Of a DNA stretch of 64,000 bases, positions 44,301 through 57,226 are shown piece by piece; the stretch's first letter is position 1; the number at the start of each line of letters is the position of its first letter. The notes beneath the pieces are model-generated. The model saw only the letters and a program-made list of their open reading frames with translations. It had not been told where the DNA came from and searched no databases. This stretch comes from Theocolax elegans. Lineage: Eukaryota > Arthropoda > Insecta > Hymenoptera > Cerocephalidae. The position numbers were made by a program, and so were the translations under genes. The stretch covers positions 5,293,448 through 5,357,447 of the forward strand of contig CM047430.1 of assembly GCA_026168455.1 (NCBI GenBank). Direction: 5' to 3'.

Positions 44301-45835
44301 TTTTTTGGTTTCGTTATAGGCCTTCCAGTAGATGATGCCCCGTCGACCTATGGGTAACAGTAGGGACCTAAACATTTTCTACAGGAAGAAAAAATTTTTT
44401 TTTTGGTTTCGTAATAGGCCTTCCAGTAGATGATGCCCCGTCGACCTATGGGTAACAGTAGGGACCTAAACATCGTCTAATGGAAGAAAAATTTTTTTTT
44501 TTTACGTAATAGGTCTTTTAGTAGATATTACCCCGATGACCTGGAGGTAACATTAAAAATTTTTTACGTAATAGGTCTTTCAGTAGATATTACCCCGATG
44601 ACCTGGAGGTAACATTACCGACCTGGCCATCTTCTACAGGAAGAAAATTTTTTTTTTATTTCTTAATAAGTCTTTCTCTAAATGTTGCCCCAATGACCTG
44701 GAGGTAACATTACCGACCTCGACATCTTCTACAGGAAGAAAAATTTTTTTTTTTTGGTTTCGTAATAGGCCTTCCAGTAGATGATGCCCCGTCGACCTAT
44801 GGGTAACAGATGGAACCTAAACATCTTCTACAGGAATAAAAATTTTTTTTTTGGTTTCTTAATAGGCGTTCCAGTAGATGATGCCCCGTCGACCTATGGG
44901 TAACTGTAGGGACCTAAACATCGTCTACAGGAAGAAAAATTTTTTTTTTTGGTTTCGTAATAGGCCTTCCAGTAGATGATGCTTCGTCGACCTATGGGTA
45001 ACATTAGGGGCCTAGACATCTTCTACAGGAAGAAAAATTTTTCTTTTATTTCGTAATAAGTCTTTCTCTAAATATTGCCCCAAAGACCTGGAGGTAACAT
45101 TACCGACCTCGACATCTTCTACAGGAAGAAAAATTTTTTTTTGTTTTCGTAATAGGCCTTCCAGTAGTTGATGTCCCGTCGACCTATTGGTAACAGTGGG
45201 GACCTAAACATCTTCTACAGGAAGAAAATTTTTTTTTTTGGTTTCGTAATAGGCCTTCCAGTAGATGATTCCCCGTCGACCTATGGGTAACAGTAGAGAC
45301 CTTAACATCTTCTACAGGAAGAAAAATTTTTTTTTTGGTTTCGTAATAGGTCCCCCAGTAGATGATGCCCCGTCAATCTATGGGTACCAGTAGGGACCTA
45401 AACATCTTCTACAGGAAGAAAATTTTTTTTTTTTTACGTAATAGGTTTTTCAATAGATATTTCCCCGACTACCTGGAGGGATCATTACCGTCCTGGACAT
45501 CATCAACAGGAAGAAAATTTTTTTTTTTTGGTTTCGTAATAGGCGATCCAGTAGATGATGCATCGTCGACCTGAAGGTAACAGTAGGGACCTGGACATCA
45601 TCTACAGGAAGAAATTTTTTTTTTAATATTTATAATGAACCTTCCAGTAGATGATGTCCCCATGACCTGGAGGTAACATTAGGGACCTGGACATCTACTA
45701 CAGGAAGAAAATATTTTTTTTTGATTCCGTAATAGGCCTTTCAGTAAATGTTGCCCCGTTAACCTGGAGGTAACATTAGGGACCTGGAAATCATCTCCAG
45801 AAAGAAATGATTTTTTATAATTTCGTAATGAACCT
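41357..45835. repeat. 96-bp satellite, main block
   Basis: About 46 monomers with mixed types in recurring order, each ending in a T8-T14 tract preceded by AAAA. Some monomers are cut short and restart at the T tract (43540, 43900, 44555). Diverged monomers at the right edge (45600-45835) suggest an older border. Open frames here repeat with the monomer and are not genes. Confidence 0.95.
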
Positions 45836-46009
45836 ACCAAGATATACAGTAATTATTATAAATTTATGATAATTTTGTTAATAAACTAAGAGATATTAAC
45901 AACATTACTAGAATGTAGGATGTAAGTAGTAGATCAATTCTCAGAAATTCAGGAAAATTCAGTTCATTAAGTAGATATTAAATGATATTATCCACATCCA
46001 CATCCATCC
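45836..46009. other. AT-rich spacer at the right satellite border
   Basis: No gene is seen. It ends with a short CCACATCC minisatellite at 45988-46012. Confidence 0.5.
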
Positions 46010-46395
46010 ACATTATATTAAAATTTTATACTGTCTAAACGACGATTTAAGTATAATTTATCGTATATTTTTTTAAATAGTTTATAAAAATTAATTTTTT
46101 TTAATTCAATATGATCGCGGCACTCATAGGAATAATTAGACATAGCGTTTGAATTTTTTATAGGTATTTAATTAATTGTTTAATGGTTTAAAAGTTTAAG
46201 TCTGAGCGTACGTCCGTACAGGCATACTTTTTATTTTTTAACTCTTCTTATCTCTCTTGAATTTTCGAAAAAATGAATTTTTTTTAATGAAAGTGATCGT
46301 GGAACCACACGGATTAATTAGAAATAATGCTTAACTTTTTTATAAAAAAAACGTTGATTATTTAACTCGATTATTTATTTGCTTATATCGATCAG
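46010..46395. repeat. flanking repeat of the 96-bp satellite (copy 2)
   Basis: A diverged direct copy of 37519-37935, in the same order, with the (CGTACGTC)n run shortened to about one unit near 46208. Confidence 0.8.
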
Positions 46396-46780
46396 TTATA
46401 ACTAAAGGTAACATGAAGGACTGGATATCATCAACAGGAAGGGAATATTTTTTTTTTAATTTCGTAATGTTTGTTCCAGTAGATGATGCCGCGATGATCT
46501 GGAGGCATCATAAGGGACCTGGATATCATCTGCAGGAAGAAATTAATTTTTTTTTAAATTTCATAATGTGCGTTCCAGTAGATGATGCCGCGATGATCTG
46601 GAGGTAACATAAGGGACCTGGACATCATCTACAGGAAGAAATTAATTTTTTTTTTAATTTCGTGATGTGCGTTCCAGTAGATGATGCCGCGATGATCTGG
46701 AGGTAACATTAGGGACCTGGAAATCATCTTCAGAAAGAAATGTTTTTTTTCAATTTCGTAATGTGCGTTCCAGTAGATAA
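46396..46780. repeat. 96-bp satellite, outlying diverged block
   Basis: Four monomers anchored by CCAGTAGATGATGCCGCGATG and GGACCTGGA.ATCATCT; they differ from the main array mostly in having GCCGCGATGATCTGG. Confidence 0.85.
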
Positions 46781-47673
46781 TAATAAAAATAATAATAAAT
46801 AGTAATAAAATAATATAAATAACATAAATACCATAAATACTATAAGGACCATAATACATAATAACATAAACTACCTAATATATAAATAAATTATAATTAT
46901 ATATGTATGATCAATATTTAATTATTTGGTTGAGTTTTTATATAAATTAGTTATATATATAGACAAAAATTATTAAAATATTTATACTATATTTTGTTAT
47001 TTTATAAAATTTATAAAATAAAGTTTTACAATATTTAATATGTAATGTTATAATTAATCTTACGTAAATAGCAAATTTTAATATCAAAATAACAAAAGTT
47101 CTTACATCATATATAGTGAAATGTATATACTACATATATTAAAATTTGTATAATATGTATTGTAGAAATATTTTATATACGCGTATACGTTCATTTCTTT
47201 TTCAGTATTCAATTGTTTTGAGACGACTTTTTAATTTAAGGCTATTAAAAATTTAACGCTATATTCTAATTACTCCATTCGTCCAATAGGTGGCGTGTAT
47301 AAAATTTTCTATTTTTCCAGTTCTTCTCGCAAATGCTCAAAAATGTGTCAACTAGTATATAAGAAACAACAAGATATTTAGTTATTATGCGAAAATGTAT
47401 CTTCCGTTCAGCGTATTGCAATGATAGCGATTGAAATAATATTTAAGTTTGTGACTAATAAGTGTAATGAATAGTATGTAATTAAATCTCCAAATATTAA
47501 ATGCTTCTGTAGTACTTAATTGACAAAAGGAATTCCCCCAATATATACATTCTATTCCGAATTAATTAAAAACAAAATATAATTCATTTTTACTTCCTTA
47601 AATTCGCATTTAAAAAATACCAGATTGAATAATAAAATTTGCTGACTTATATAATAAAAATTACTATATTGAA
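46781..47673. other. AT-rich intergenic region
   Basis: Contains an (ATA/AAT) simple-sequence patch near 46775-46860. I see no gene or element in the rest. Confidence 0.6.
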
Positions 47674-48398
47674 TATCAAAAATTACGATATTGGATATTA
47701 AAAGATATTATATCTAAATTTTACTATATAACATAGCAAAAATTATTATATTGCTGAGATATCACACCTTTCCTATACAATATAGTAATTTTTAATATAG
47801 ATTATTTTAATATTTATTATAATATTTTTCAGTGTATAAAAAGTATTGAAAAACTTAGATATAAAAAAATACCTTTTTTTATAATCGGATAACCGATTCG
47901 TCAAGCGGTTAGATAAACAGTCAACATAAGCAAAACTCGGTGTATTTATATATATATCGCTAAAGGTAGTGTAACGTAAACATTGTACAACTGTCAAATC
48001 AGGCATTTAAATTTCTGAGAACTGGGAAATAAGAGCTATTTAAAAATCTAATATCGTCTTTCTTATTAATATTATTAACATCAAGTTTAATGTGTAACAT
48101 TTCCGAAATAAGACGCATTTTATAATTGATCTCCCTATCGACAATTTTACACCATCCCAATCAAATTCATGTTTATTTAAAAACATATGTTGATTAATAA
48201 CTGAATCAGTATTGTTATTCTTTTTGTGTTCATTAATCCTCGTTTTTAGTAAACGTTTAGTTTCACCAACGTAAGATGCAGGACAGTCTTTACAATTTAA
48301 TTTATAAAAAACATTCATCTGTTCAAACTTTTTTGTACCATCTTTACCCAGTTTAATAATAGAATTCAAACTTTTTCGAACTAATGGTAGAGTTTGAA
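47674..48398 (-). pseudogene. duplicated 3' end of a Penelope-like element plus flank
   Basis: A near-exact tandem copy of 48399-49122. It contains the C-terminal GIY-YIG endonuclease frame (48369-48040, with one base lost near the VKIVDRE block at about 48142) and the AT-rich DNA following the element. Because flank and element were copied together, the duplication happened after insertion. The join shows a short TTGAATAT microhomology. Confidence 0.85.
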
Positions 48399-50970
48399 TA
48401 TCAAAAATTACGATATTGGATATTAAAAGATATTATATCTAAATTTTACTATATAACATAGCAAAAATTATTATATTGCTGAGATATCACACCTTTCCTA
48501 TACAATATAGTAATTTTTAATATAGATTATTTTAATATTTATTATAATATTTTTCAGTGTATAAAAAGTATTGAAAAACTTAGATATAAAAAAATACCTT
48601 TTTTTATAATCGGATAACCGATTCGTCAAGCGTTAGATAAACAGTCAACATAAGCAAAACTCGGTGTATTTATATATATATCGCTAAAGGTAGTGTAACG
48701 TAAACATTGTACAACTGTCAAATCAGGCATTTAAATTTCTGAGAACTGGGAAATAAGAGCTATTTAAAAATCTAATATCGTCTTTCTTATTAATATTATT
48801 AACATCAAGTTTAATGTGTAACATTTCCGAAATAAGACGCATTTTATAATTGATCTCCCTATCGACAATTTTTACACCATCCCAATCAAATTCATGTTTA
48901 TTTAAAAACATATGTTGATTAATAACTGAATCAGTATTGTTATTCTTTTTGTGTTCATTAATCCTCGTTTTTAGTAAACGTTTAGTTTCACCAACGTAAG
49001 ATGCAGGACAGTCTTTACAATTTAATTTATAAAAAACATTCATCTGTTCAAACTTTTTTGTACCATCTTTACCCAGTTTAATAACAGAATTCAAACTTTT
49101 TCGAACTAATGGTAGAGTTTGAATATTAACAGACCTTAATATGCGAGATAATTTATCAAAATTCTGAGAAAAAGGTAATGTTAAATAGGCAAGACGTTTA
49201 ATTCTGGAAGTAGATTGAATATTTTTTTTAAATTTTAACTTATTTAGACGGAAGTGAATATTTTGTTTAATAAATTTGATATTGTAGTCATTGTCGATAA
49301 GTAGATTTTTTACAATATTTAAATTAGTTGTATGATATCGTACATCTGATAATAAAAAAGCTCTGTCTACTAAATTATAAATAACATTCTTTTTTTGTTG
49401 AGTTGGATGATTTGAAAAATAATTAATCAATCGACCAGAAGCTATGGGTTTTTGGTACCAATTTGTTATAATACGATCATTTTCTCTAATTAAGGTAATG
49501 TCAAGAAAATTGATTTTTTGGTTTATTTCTAATTCTGAAGTAAATTGTAAATTTTTATTATATGAATTAAAAATATTTATAACTAAATTTACATGTTCTT
49601 TCTTAACACACAAGATAGTATCATCAACGTATCTATAATAAAAAAGTGGTTTGCAATTATGTTCGTTCAATAATTTATTTAAGCAATCATTTTCCAAATC
49701 ATCCATTACAATATCAGCAAATAACGGAGAAATCGGAGAACCCATGGGAGTACCATGAATTTGTTGATAATAGATATTGTTAAAAACAAAATATGTATTG
49801 TTGTAAAGAAATTTCGTACATACTAAGATCTCATTGAACGGAATGCGACATTTATTATTAATAGAAGAAAAACGTCTTTTTAGACTATCTAATACTAAAT
49901 TGCAAGGGATGTTAGTAAAAAGTGAAACAACATCCAATGAAAGTAAAACATGATCATTGTCTAAAATAACATCCTTTAATTTTTCTTTCAAATGAAAACT
50001 ATTGTTAATGTGAGATTTCGGTAATTTAATAGCTGTTTTTAATTCATTGTAAATTATTTTAGCAAGAAAATGTGTAGGGCTATTAACTAAAGAAATGATA
50101 GGTCTTAACGGGTTATCAATCTTATGGATTTTTGGTAAACCATAACCTTTCGCTAAACAAGTATTAGAACAGGTGAGTGCATTAGTGTGAAATTTGTGTT
50201 GTAAAAATTCATGATTATTTAAATGTTTCAAAATTTTAGAAGTAGAAGATTGTAAGTTTTTTAATGGATTCTTAGAAATACACCTATAGACAGTATTATC
50301 CGAAAAAATGTTAGTCATTTTTGTAACATAATCGGATTTGTACATACAAACTGTTTTGTTACCTTTATCCGAAGTAGTAAAAAATATGTTTGGATTGTTA
50401 TTTAAAAAAATTTTTGTAGTATTAATTTTATTGATAAGTAATTTTTCTTTACTATCTAAATGAGTTTTTGTTTTTATGGTTAAATTGATGTTATTTATCA
50501 CTTGTTCTCTAATATTTGAACTAACAACTTTACTGATATCTAAAGTTTGCAAACAATTTTCCGTGCTTTTAATGATATCAATAACTATTGGATTCGATAA
50601 ATTCGATTTAAGACTAAAATTCGGACCAAGAGTAACAATGTCTTTAACTTCATTAGGAATATCTATTTTTGTTAAATTTATTAACCAGCTGTTATTATCT
50701 GACCTAGTCACCATTGTATTTAATGATTTAATTTTTAAAACCTTTAAGTGTTCAAATTTTTTCAGTAATAGAGCATCGTGTTTACTTCGTAACTTAAAAT
50801 ATTTCTGAGTAGTCATGTCAAAGAAAACTTTAAATACATCTTTATCTGTCACACAATCATAAATTTTTTGTTTAAGATTATTAAGAGATTTCTGAATAAA
50901 ATTTATATGAAAATTAATTTCTCTAATTTCCAGATTCAAAATTTTTCTTAAAAAATAGTTATTAAAATCT
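48399..50970 (-). CDS. Penelope-like element, minus copy: reverse transcriptase and GIY-YIG endonuclease, 5' truncated
   Basis: The frame 50939-48723 (738 residues, open from about 50970) is the longest unbroken copy of this family in the window. It carries GYGLPKIHK, LSLDVVSLFTNIP, GTPMGSPISPLFAD, YRYVDDTILC (catalytic Asp pair) and NFLDITL of the Penelope reverse transcriptase, and then DCPASYVGETKRLLKTRINEH and EMLHIKL of the GIY-YIG endonuclease. About 137 N-terminal residues present in the plus copies are missing, so it starts without a true ATG (the displayed start is TTG). Penelope-like elements copy themselves by target-primed reverse transcription. After AAGTTTTTCAATA the 3' side diverges from the plus copies and lacks the hammerhead motif. 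Confidence 0.9.
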
Positions 50971-51208
50971 TAATGAACACAAAAAGAATAACAATACTGA
51001 TTCAGTTATTAATCAACATATGTTTTTAAATAAACATGAATTTGATTGGGATGGTGTAAAAATTGTCGATAGGGAGATCAATTATAAAAAGCGTCTTATT
51101 TCGGAAATGTTACACATTAAACTTGATGTTAATAATATTAATAAGAAAGACGATATTAGATTTTTAAATAGCTCTTATTTCCCAGTTCTCAGAAATTTAA
51201 ATGCCTGA
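50971..51208 (+). pseudogene. Penelope-like C-terminal fragment, head-to-head with the minus copy
   Basis: It starts abruptly in the middle of the endonuclease coding sequence (INEHKKNN region) right where the minus copy breaks off, and ends at the normal stop codon. It is the truncated first unit of the plus-strand tandem array; the downstream ribozyme and leader follow to 51527. The overlapping small frame at 51201-51383 recurs only because the units are near-identical. Confidence 0.85.
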
Positions 51209-51413
51209 TTTGACAGTTGTACAATGTTTACGTTACACTACCTTTAGCGATATATATATAAATACACCGAGTTTTGCTTATGTTGACTGTTTATCTAACC
51301 GCTTGACGAATCGGTTATCCGATTATAAAAAAAGGTATTTTTTTATATCTAAGTTTTTCAATATTGTTTGTGCGTTCTGTTAATTTGTTATTTGTGTGTT
51401 ATCAATAAAAAAT

Positions 51414-51454
51414 AGCCTGAAGAGGTTGGCAGACCAAGCCAACGAAACGTCGCT
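51414..51454 (+). ncRNA. hammerhead ribozyme motif (Penelope pLTR), copy 1
   Basis: CTGAAGA (51417-51423) and GAAACGTC (51444-51451) are the conserved hammerhead core. Stem II is TTGGC/GCCAA with a 7-base loop, and stem I is AGC/GCT; stem III is minimal (ACGT). Minimal hammerheads are known in Penelope-like pLTRs. Self-cleavage would occur after the GTC. Confidence 0.75.
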
Positions 51455-51527
51455 TGGAAGAAAAACTTTTTGTGTTTTTTTTCTTTTCCTTCGCCTCCGT
51501 CAGATCGACAAATTCCTACTAATTACC

Positions 51528-54060
51528 ATGGAGAGCGCTCATCATATTTATGAAAACCTGAGTCTTCGATCGGAAATGGACTCAAAACGATACTCCTACT
51601 TCAAATATATCGAAGAAAATTATGGTTCGCACATAAAAAGGTACTTGAAGAATTGGATTAATCTTAACTACCGACTTGCTGGGGTAACATCACAGAGAAC
51701 GTTCCTCGTCAAATGCAGACACAGTGACATTGTTCCACAGCATATTCTTGACATAAGTAAGCGTTTTAAAGCCCTGTCCTTCCAAAGTTTTACTTGTAAA
51801 AACAAAATCAAGGATTTTAAGAACTATTTTTTAAGAAAAATTTTGAATCTGGAAATTAGAGATATTAATTTTCATATAAATTTTATTCAGAAATCTCTTA
51901 ATAATCTTAAACAAAAAATTTATGATTGTGTGACATAAAGATGTATTTAAAGTTTTCTTTGACATGACTACTCAGAAATATTTTAAGTTACGAAGTAAAC
52001 ACGATGCTCTATTACTGAAAAAATTTGAACACTTAAAGGATTTAAAAATTAAATCATTAAATACAATGGTGACTAGGTCAGATAATAACAGCTGGTTAAT
52101 AAATTTAACAAAAATAGATATTCCTAATGAAGTTAAAGACATTATTGTTACTCTTGGTCCGAATTTTAGTCTTAAATCGAATTTATCGAATCCAATAGTT
52201 ATTGATATCATTAAAAGCACGGAAAATTGTTTGCAAACTTTAGATATCATTAAAGTTGTTAGTTCAAATATTAGAGAACAAGTGATAAATAACATCAATT
52301 TAACCATAAAAACAAAAACTCATTTAGATAGTAAAGAAAAAGTACTTATCAATAAAATTAATACTACAAAAATTTTTTTAAATAACAATCCAAACATATT
52401 TTTTACTACTTCGGATAAAGGTAACAAAACAGTTTGTATGTACAAATCCGATTATGTTACAAAAATGACTAACATTATTTCGGATAATACTGTCTATAGG
52501 TGTATTTCTAAGAATCCATTAAAAAACTTACAATCTTCTACTTCTAAAATTTTGAAACATTTAAATAATCATGAATTTTTACAACACAAATTTCACACTA
52601 ATGCACTCACCTGTTCTAATACTTGTTTAGCGAAAGGTTATGGTTTACCAAAAATCCATAAGATTGATAACCCGTTAAGATCTATCATTTCTTTAGTTAA
52701 TAGCCCTACACATTTTCTTGCTAAAATAATTTACAATGAATTAAAAACAGCTATTAAATTACCGAAATCTCACATTAACAATAGTTTTCATTTGAAAGAA
52801 AAATTAAAGGATGTTATTTTAGACAATGATCATGTTTTACTTTCATCGGATGTTGTTTCACTTTTTACTAACATCCCTTGCAATTTAGTATTAGATAGTC
52901 TAAAAAGACGTTTTTCTTCTATTAATAATAAATGTCGCATTCCGTTCAATGAGATCTTAGTATGTACGAAATTTCTTTACAACAATACATATTTTGTTTT
53001 TAACAATATCTATTATCAACAAATTCATGGTACTCCCATGGGTTCTCCGATTTCTCCGTTATTTGCTGATATTGTAATGGATGATTTGGAAAATGATTGC
53101 TTAAATAAATTATTGAACGAACATAATTGCAAACCACTTTTTTATTATAGATACGTTGATGATACTATCTTGTGTGTTAAGAAAGAACATGTAAATTTAG
53201 TTATAAATATTTTTAATTCATATAATAAAAATTTACAATTTACTTCAGAATTAGAAATAAACCAAAAAATCAATTTTCTTGACATTACCTTAATTAGAGA
53301 AAATGATCGTATTATAACAAATTGGTACCAAAAACCCATAGCTTCTGGTCGATTGATTAATTATTTTTCAAATCATCCAACTCAACAAAAAAAGAATGTT
53401 ATTTATAATTTAGTAGACAGAGCTTTTTTATTATCAGATGTACGATATCATACAACTAATTTAAATATTGTAAAAAATCTACTTATCGACAATGACTACA
53501 ATATCAAATTTATTAAACAAAATATTCACTTCCGTCTAAATAAGTTAAAATTTAAAAAAAATATTCAATCTACTTCCAGAATTAAACGTCTTGCCTATTT
53601 AACATTACCTTTTTCTCAGAATTTTGATAAATTATCTCGCATATTAAGGTCTGTTAATATTCAAACTCTACCATTAGTTCGAAAAAGTTTGAATTCTATT
53701 ATTAAACTGGGTAAAGATGGTACAAAAAAGTTTGAACAGATGAATGTTTTTTATAAATTAAATTGTAAAGACTGTCCTGCATCTTACGTTGGTGAAACTA
53801 AACGTTTACTAAAAACGAGGATTAATGAACACAAAAAGAATAACAATACTGATTCAGTTATTAATCAACATATGTTTTTAAATAAACATGAATTTGATTG
53901 GGATGGTGTAAAAATTGTCGATAGGGAGATCAATTATAAAATGCGTCTTATTTCGGAAATGTTACACATTAAACTTGATGTTAATAATATTAATAAGAAA
54001 GACGATATTAGATTTTTAAATAGCTCTTATTTCCCAGTTCTCAGAAATTTAAATGCCTGA
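51528..54060 (+). pseudogene. Penelope-like element, plus copy 1: RT and GIY-YIG endonuclease with one frame break
   Basis: The ATG at 51528 (context ACCATGG) opens a 137-residue N-terminal part. The frame breaks near 51937, where two bases are missing compared with the minus copy (GTGACATAAAG against GTGACAGATAAAG). The second frame (51964-54060, 698 residues) is intact: GYGLPKIHK, MGSPISPLFAD, YVDD at 397-400 and SYVGETKR of the endonuclease at 607-614. The catalytic region also differs from the minus copy at single residues (LSSDVV for LSLDVV). Upstream lie a hammerhead motif and a 73-base leader. Confidence 0.9.
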
Positions 54061-54379
54061 TTTGACAGTTGTACAATGTTTACGTTACACTACCTTTAGC
54101 GATATATATATAAATACACCGAGTTTTGCTTATGTTGACTGTTTATCTAACCGCTTGACGAATCGGTTATCCGATTATAAAAAAAGGTATTTTTTTATAT
54201 CTAAGTTTTTCAATATTGTTTGTGCGTTCTGTTAATTTGTTATTTGTGTGTTATCAATAAAAAATAGCCTGAAGAGGTTGGCAGACCAAGCCAACGAAAC
54301 GTCGCTTGGAAGAAAAACTTTTTGTGTTTTTTTTCTTTTCCTTCGCCTCCGTCAGATCGACAAATTCCTACTAATTACC
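54061..54379 (+). repeat. Penelope pLTR between tandem copies
   Basis: 319 bp between the stop of copy 1 and the ATG of copy 2, near-identical to 51209-51527 and to 56911-57226. Such repeated spacers are the pseudo-LTRs of Penelope-like elements and contain the ribozyme. Confidence 0.8.
54266..54306 (+). ncRNA. hammerhead ribozyme motif (Penelope pLTR), copy 2
   Basis: Identical to the motif at 51414-51454, 2852 bp downstream: core CTGAAGA (54269-54275) and GAAACGTC (54296-54303). Confidence 0.75.
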
Positions 54380-56910
54380 ATGGAGAGCGCTCATCATATT
54401 TATGAAAACCTGAGTCTTCGATCGGAAATGGACTCAAAACGATACTCCTACTTCAAATATATCGAAGAAAATTATGGTTCGCACATAAAAAGGTACTTGA
54501 AGAATTGGATTAATCTTAACTACCGACTTGCTGGGGTAACATCACAGAGAACGTTCCTCGTCAAATGCAGACACAGTGACATTGTTCCACAGCATATTCT
54601 TGACATAAGTAAGCGTTTTAAAGCCCTGTCCTTCCAAAGTTTTACTTGTAAAACAAAATCAAGGATTTTAAGAACTATTTTTTAAGAAAAATTTTGAATC
54701 TGGAAATTAGAGATATTAATTTTCATATAAATTTTATTCAGAAATCTCTTAATAATCTTAAACAAAAAATTTATGATTGTGTGACAATAAAGATGTATTT
54801 AAAGTTTTCTTTGACATGACTACTCAGAAATATTTTAAGTTACGAAGTAAACACGATGCTCTATTACTGAAAAAATTTGAACACTTAAGGATTTAAAAAT
54901 TAAATCATTAAATACAATGGTGACTAGGTCAGATAATAACAGCTGGTTAATAAATTTAACAAAAATAGATATTCCTAATGAAGTTAAAGACATTATTGTT
55001 ACTCTTGGTCCGAATTTTAGTCTTAAATCGAATTTATCGAATCCAATAGTTATTGATATCATTAAAAGCACGGAAAATTGTTTGCAAACTTTAGATATCA
55101 TTAAAGTTGTTAGTTCAAATATTAGAGAACAAGTGATAAATAACATCAATTTAACCATAAAAACAAAAACTCATTTAGATAGTAAAGAAAAAGTACTTAT
55201 CAATAAAATTAATACTACAAAAATTTTTTTAAATAACAATCCAAACATATTTTTTACTACTTCGGATAAAGGTAACAAAACAGTTTGTATGTACAAATCC
55301 GATTATGTTACAAAAATGACTAACATTATTTCGGATAATACTGTCTATAGGTGTATTTCTAAGAATCCATTAAAAAACTTACAATCTTCTACTTCTAAAA
55401 TTTTGAAACATTTAAATAATCATGAATTTTTACAACACAAATTTCACACTAATGCACTCACCTGTTCTAATACTTGTTTAGCGAAAGGTTATGGTTTACC
55501 AAAAATCCATAAGATTGATAACCCGTTAAGATCTATCATTTCTTTAGTTAATAGCCCTACACATTTTCTTGCTAAAATAATTTACAATGAATTAAAAACA
55601 GCTATTAAATTACCGAAATCTCACATTAACAATAGTTTTCATTTGAAAGAAAAATTAAAGGATGTTATTTTAGACAATGATCATGTTTTACTTTCATCGG
55701 ATGTTGTTTCACTTTTTACTAACATCCCTTGCAATTTAGTATTAGATAGTCTAAAAAGACGTTTTTCTTCTATTAATAATAAATGTCGCATTCCGTTCAA
55801 TGAGATCTTAGTATGTACGAAATTTCTTTACAACAATACATATTTTGTTTTTAACAATATCTATTATCAACAAATTCATGGTACTCCCATGGGTTCTCCG
55901 ATTTCTCCGTTATTTGCTGATATTGTAATGGATGATTTGGAAAATGATTGCTTAAATAAATTATTGAACGAACATAATTGCAAACCACTTTTTTATTATA
56001 GATACGTTGATGATACTATCTTGTGTGTTAAGAAAGAACATGTAAATTTAGTTATAAATATTTTTAATTCATATAATAAAAATTTACAATTTACTTCAGA
56101 ATTAGAAATAAACCAAAAAATCAATTTTCTTGACATTACCTTAATTAGAGAAAATGATCGTATTATAACAAATTGGTACCAAAAACCCATAGCTTCTGGT
56201 CGATTGATTAATTATTTTTCAAATCATCCAACTCAACAAAAAAAGAATGTTATTTATAATTTAGTAGACAGAGCTTTTTTATTATCAGATGTACGATATC
56301 ATACAACTAATTTAAATATTGTAAAAAATCTACTTATCGACAATGACTACAATATCAAATTTATTAAACAAAATATTCACTTCCGTCTAAATAAGTTAAA
56401 ATTTAAAAAAATATTCAATCTACTTCCAGAATTAAACGTCTTGCCTATTTAACATTACCTTTTTCTCAGAATTTTGATAAATTATCTCGCATATTAAGGT
56501 CTGTTAATATTCAAACTCTACCATTAGTTCGAAAAAGTTTGAATTCTATTATTAAACTGGGTAAAGATGGTACAAAAAAGTTTGAACAGATGAATGTTTT
56601 TTATAAATTAAATTGTAAAGACTGTCCTGCATCTTACGTTGGTGAAACTAAACGTTTACTAAAAACGAGGATTAATGAACACAAAAAGAATAACAATACT
56701 GATTCAGTTATTAATCAACATATGTTTTTAAATAAACATGAATTTGATTGGGATGGTGTAAAAATTGTCGATAGGGAGATCAATTATAAAATGCGTCTTA
56801 TTTCGGAAATGTTACACATTAAACTTGATGTTAATAATATTAATAAGAAAGACGATATTAGATTTTTAAATAGCTCTTATTTCCCAGTTCTCAGAAATTT
56901 AAATGCCTGA
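54380..56910 (+). pseudogene. Penelope-like element, plus copy 2: RT and GIY-YIG endonuclease with several frame breaks
   Basis: A near-identical tandem copy (offset about 2850 bp) starting at the ATG at 54380. Single-base losses break it near 54648, 54786, 54887 and 56408, leaving frames 54248-54685, 54917-56452 (511 residues with YVDD) and 56539-56910 (endonuclease). All the breaks that I can see are one-base indels, most in A runs. Whether these are mutations or base-calling errors cannot be decided from the sequence alone. Confidence 0.9.
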
Positions 56911-57115
56911 TTTGACAGTTGTACAATGTTTACGTTACACTACCTTTAGCGATATATATATAAATACACCGAGTTTTGCTTATGTTGACTGTTTATCTAA
57001 CCGCTTGACGAATCGGTTATCCGATTATAAAAAAAGGTATTTTTTTATATCTAAGTTTTTCAATATTGTTTGTGCGTTCTGTTAATTTGTTATTTGTGTG
57101 TTATCAATAAAAAAT

Positions 57116-57156
57116 AGCCTGAAGAGGTTGGCAGACCAAGCCAACGAAACGTCGCT
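57116..57156 (+). ncRNA. hammerhead ribozyme motif (Penelope pLTR), copy 3
   Basis: Same motif as the other two, in the terminal pLTR. The Penelope sequence ends at about 57226 (CTACTAAT), just before where the ATG would be, so the array closes with a pLTR. Confidence 0.75.
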
Positions 57157-57226
57157 TGGAAGAAAAACTTTTTGTGTTTTTTTTCTTTTCCTTCGCCTCC
57201 GTCAGATCGACAAATTCCTACTAATA

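Noticed and set aside
42349..46859. Short frames in the 96-bp satellite
   Set aside because: They recur with the monomer, contain Phe/Lys runs from the T tracts and shift frame with T-tract length.
51201..51383. 60-codon frame overlapping the Penelope stop codon, present four times
   Set aside because: Its apparent conservation comes only from near-identical tandem copies; it lies in the pLTR and has no protein-like features.
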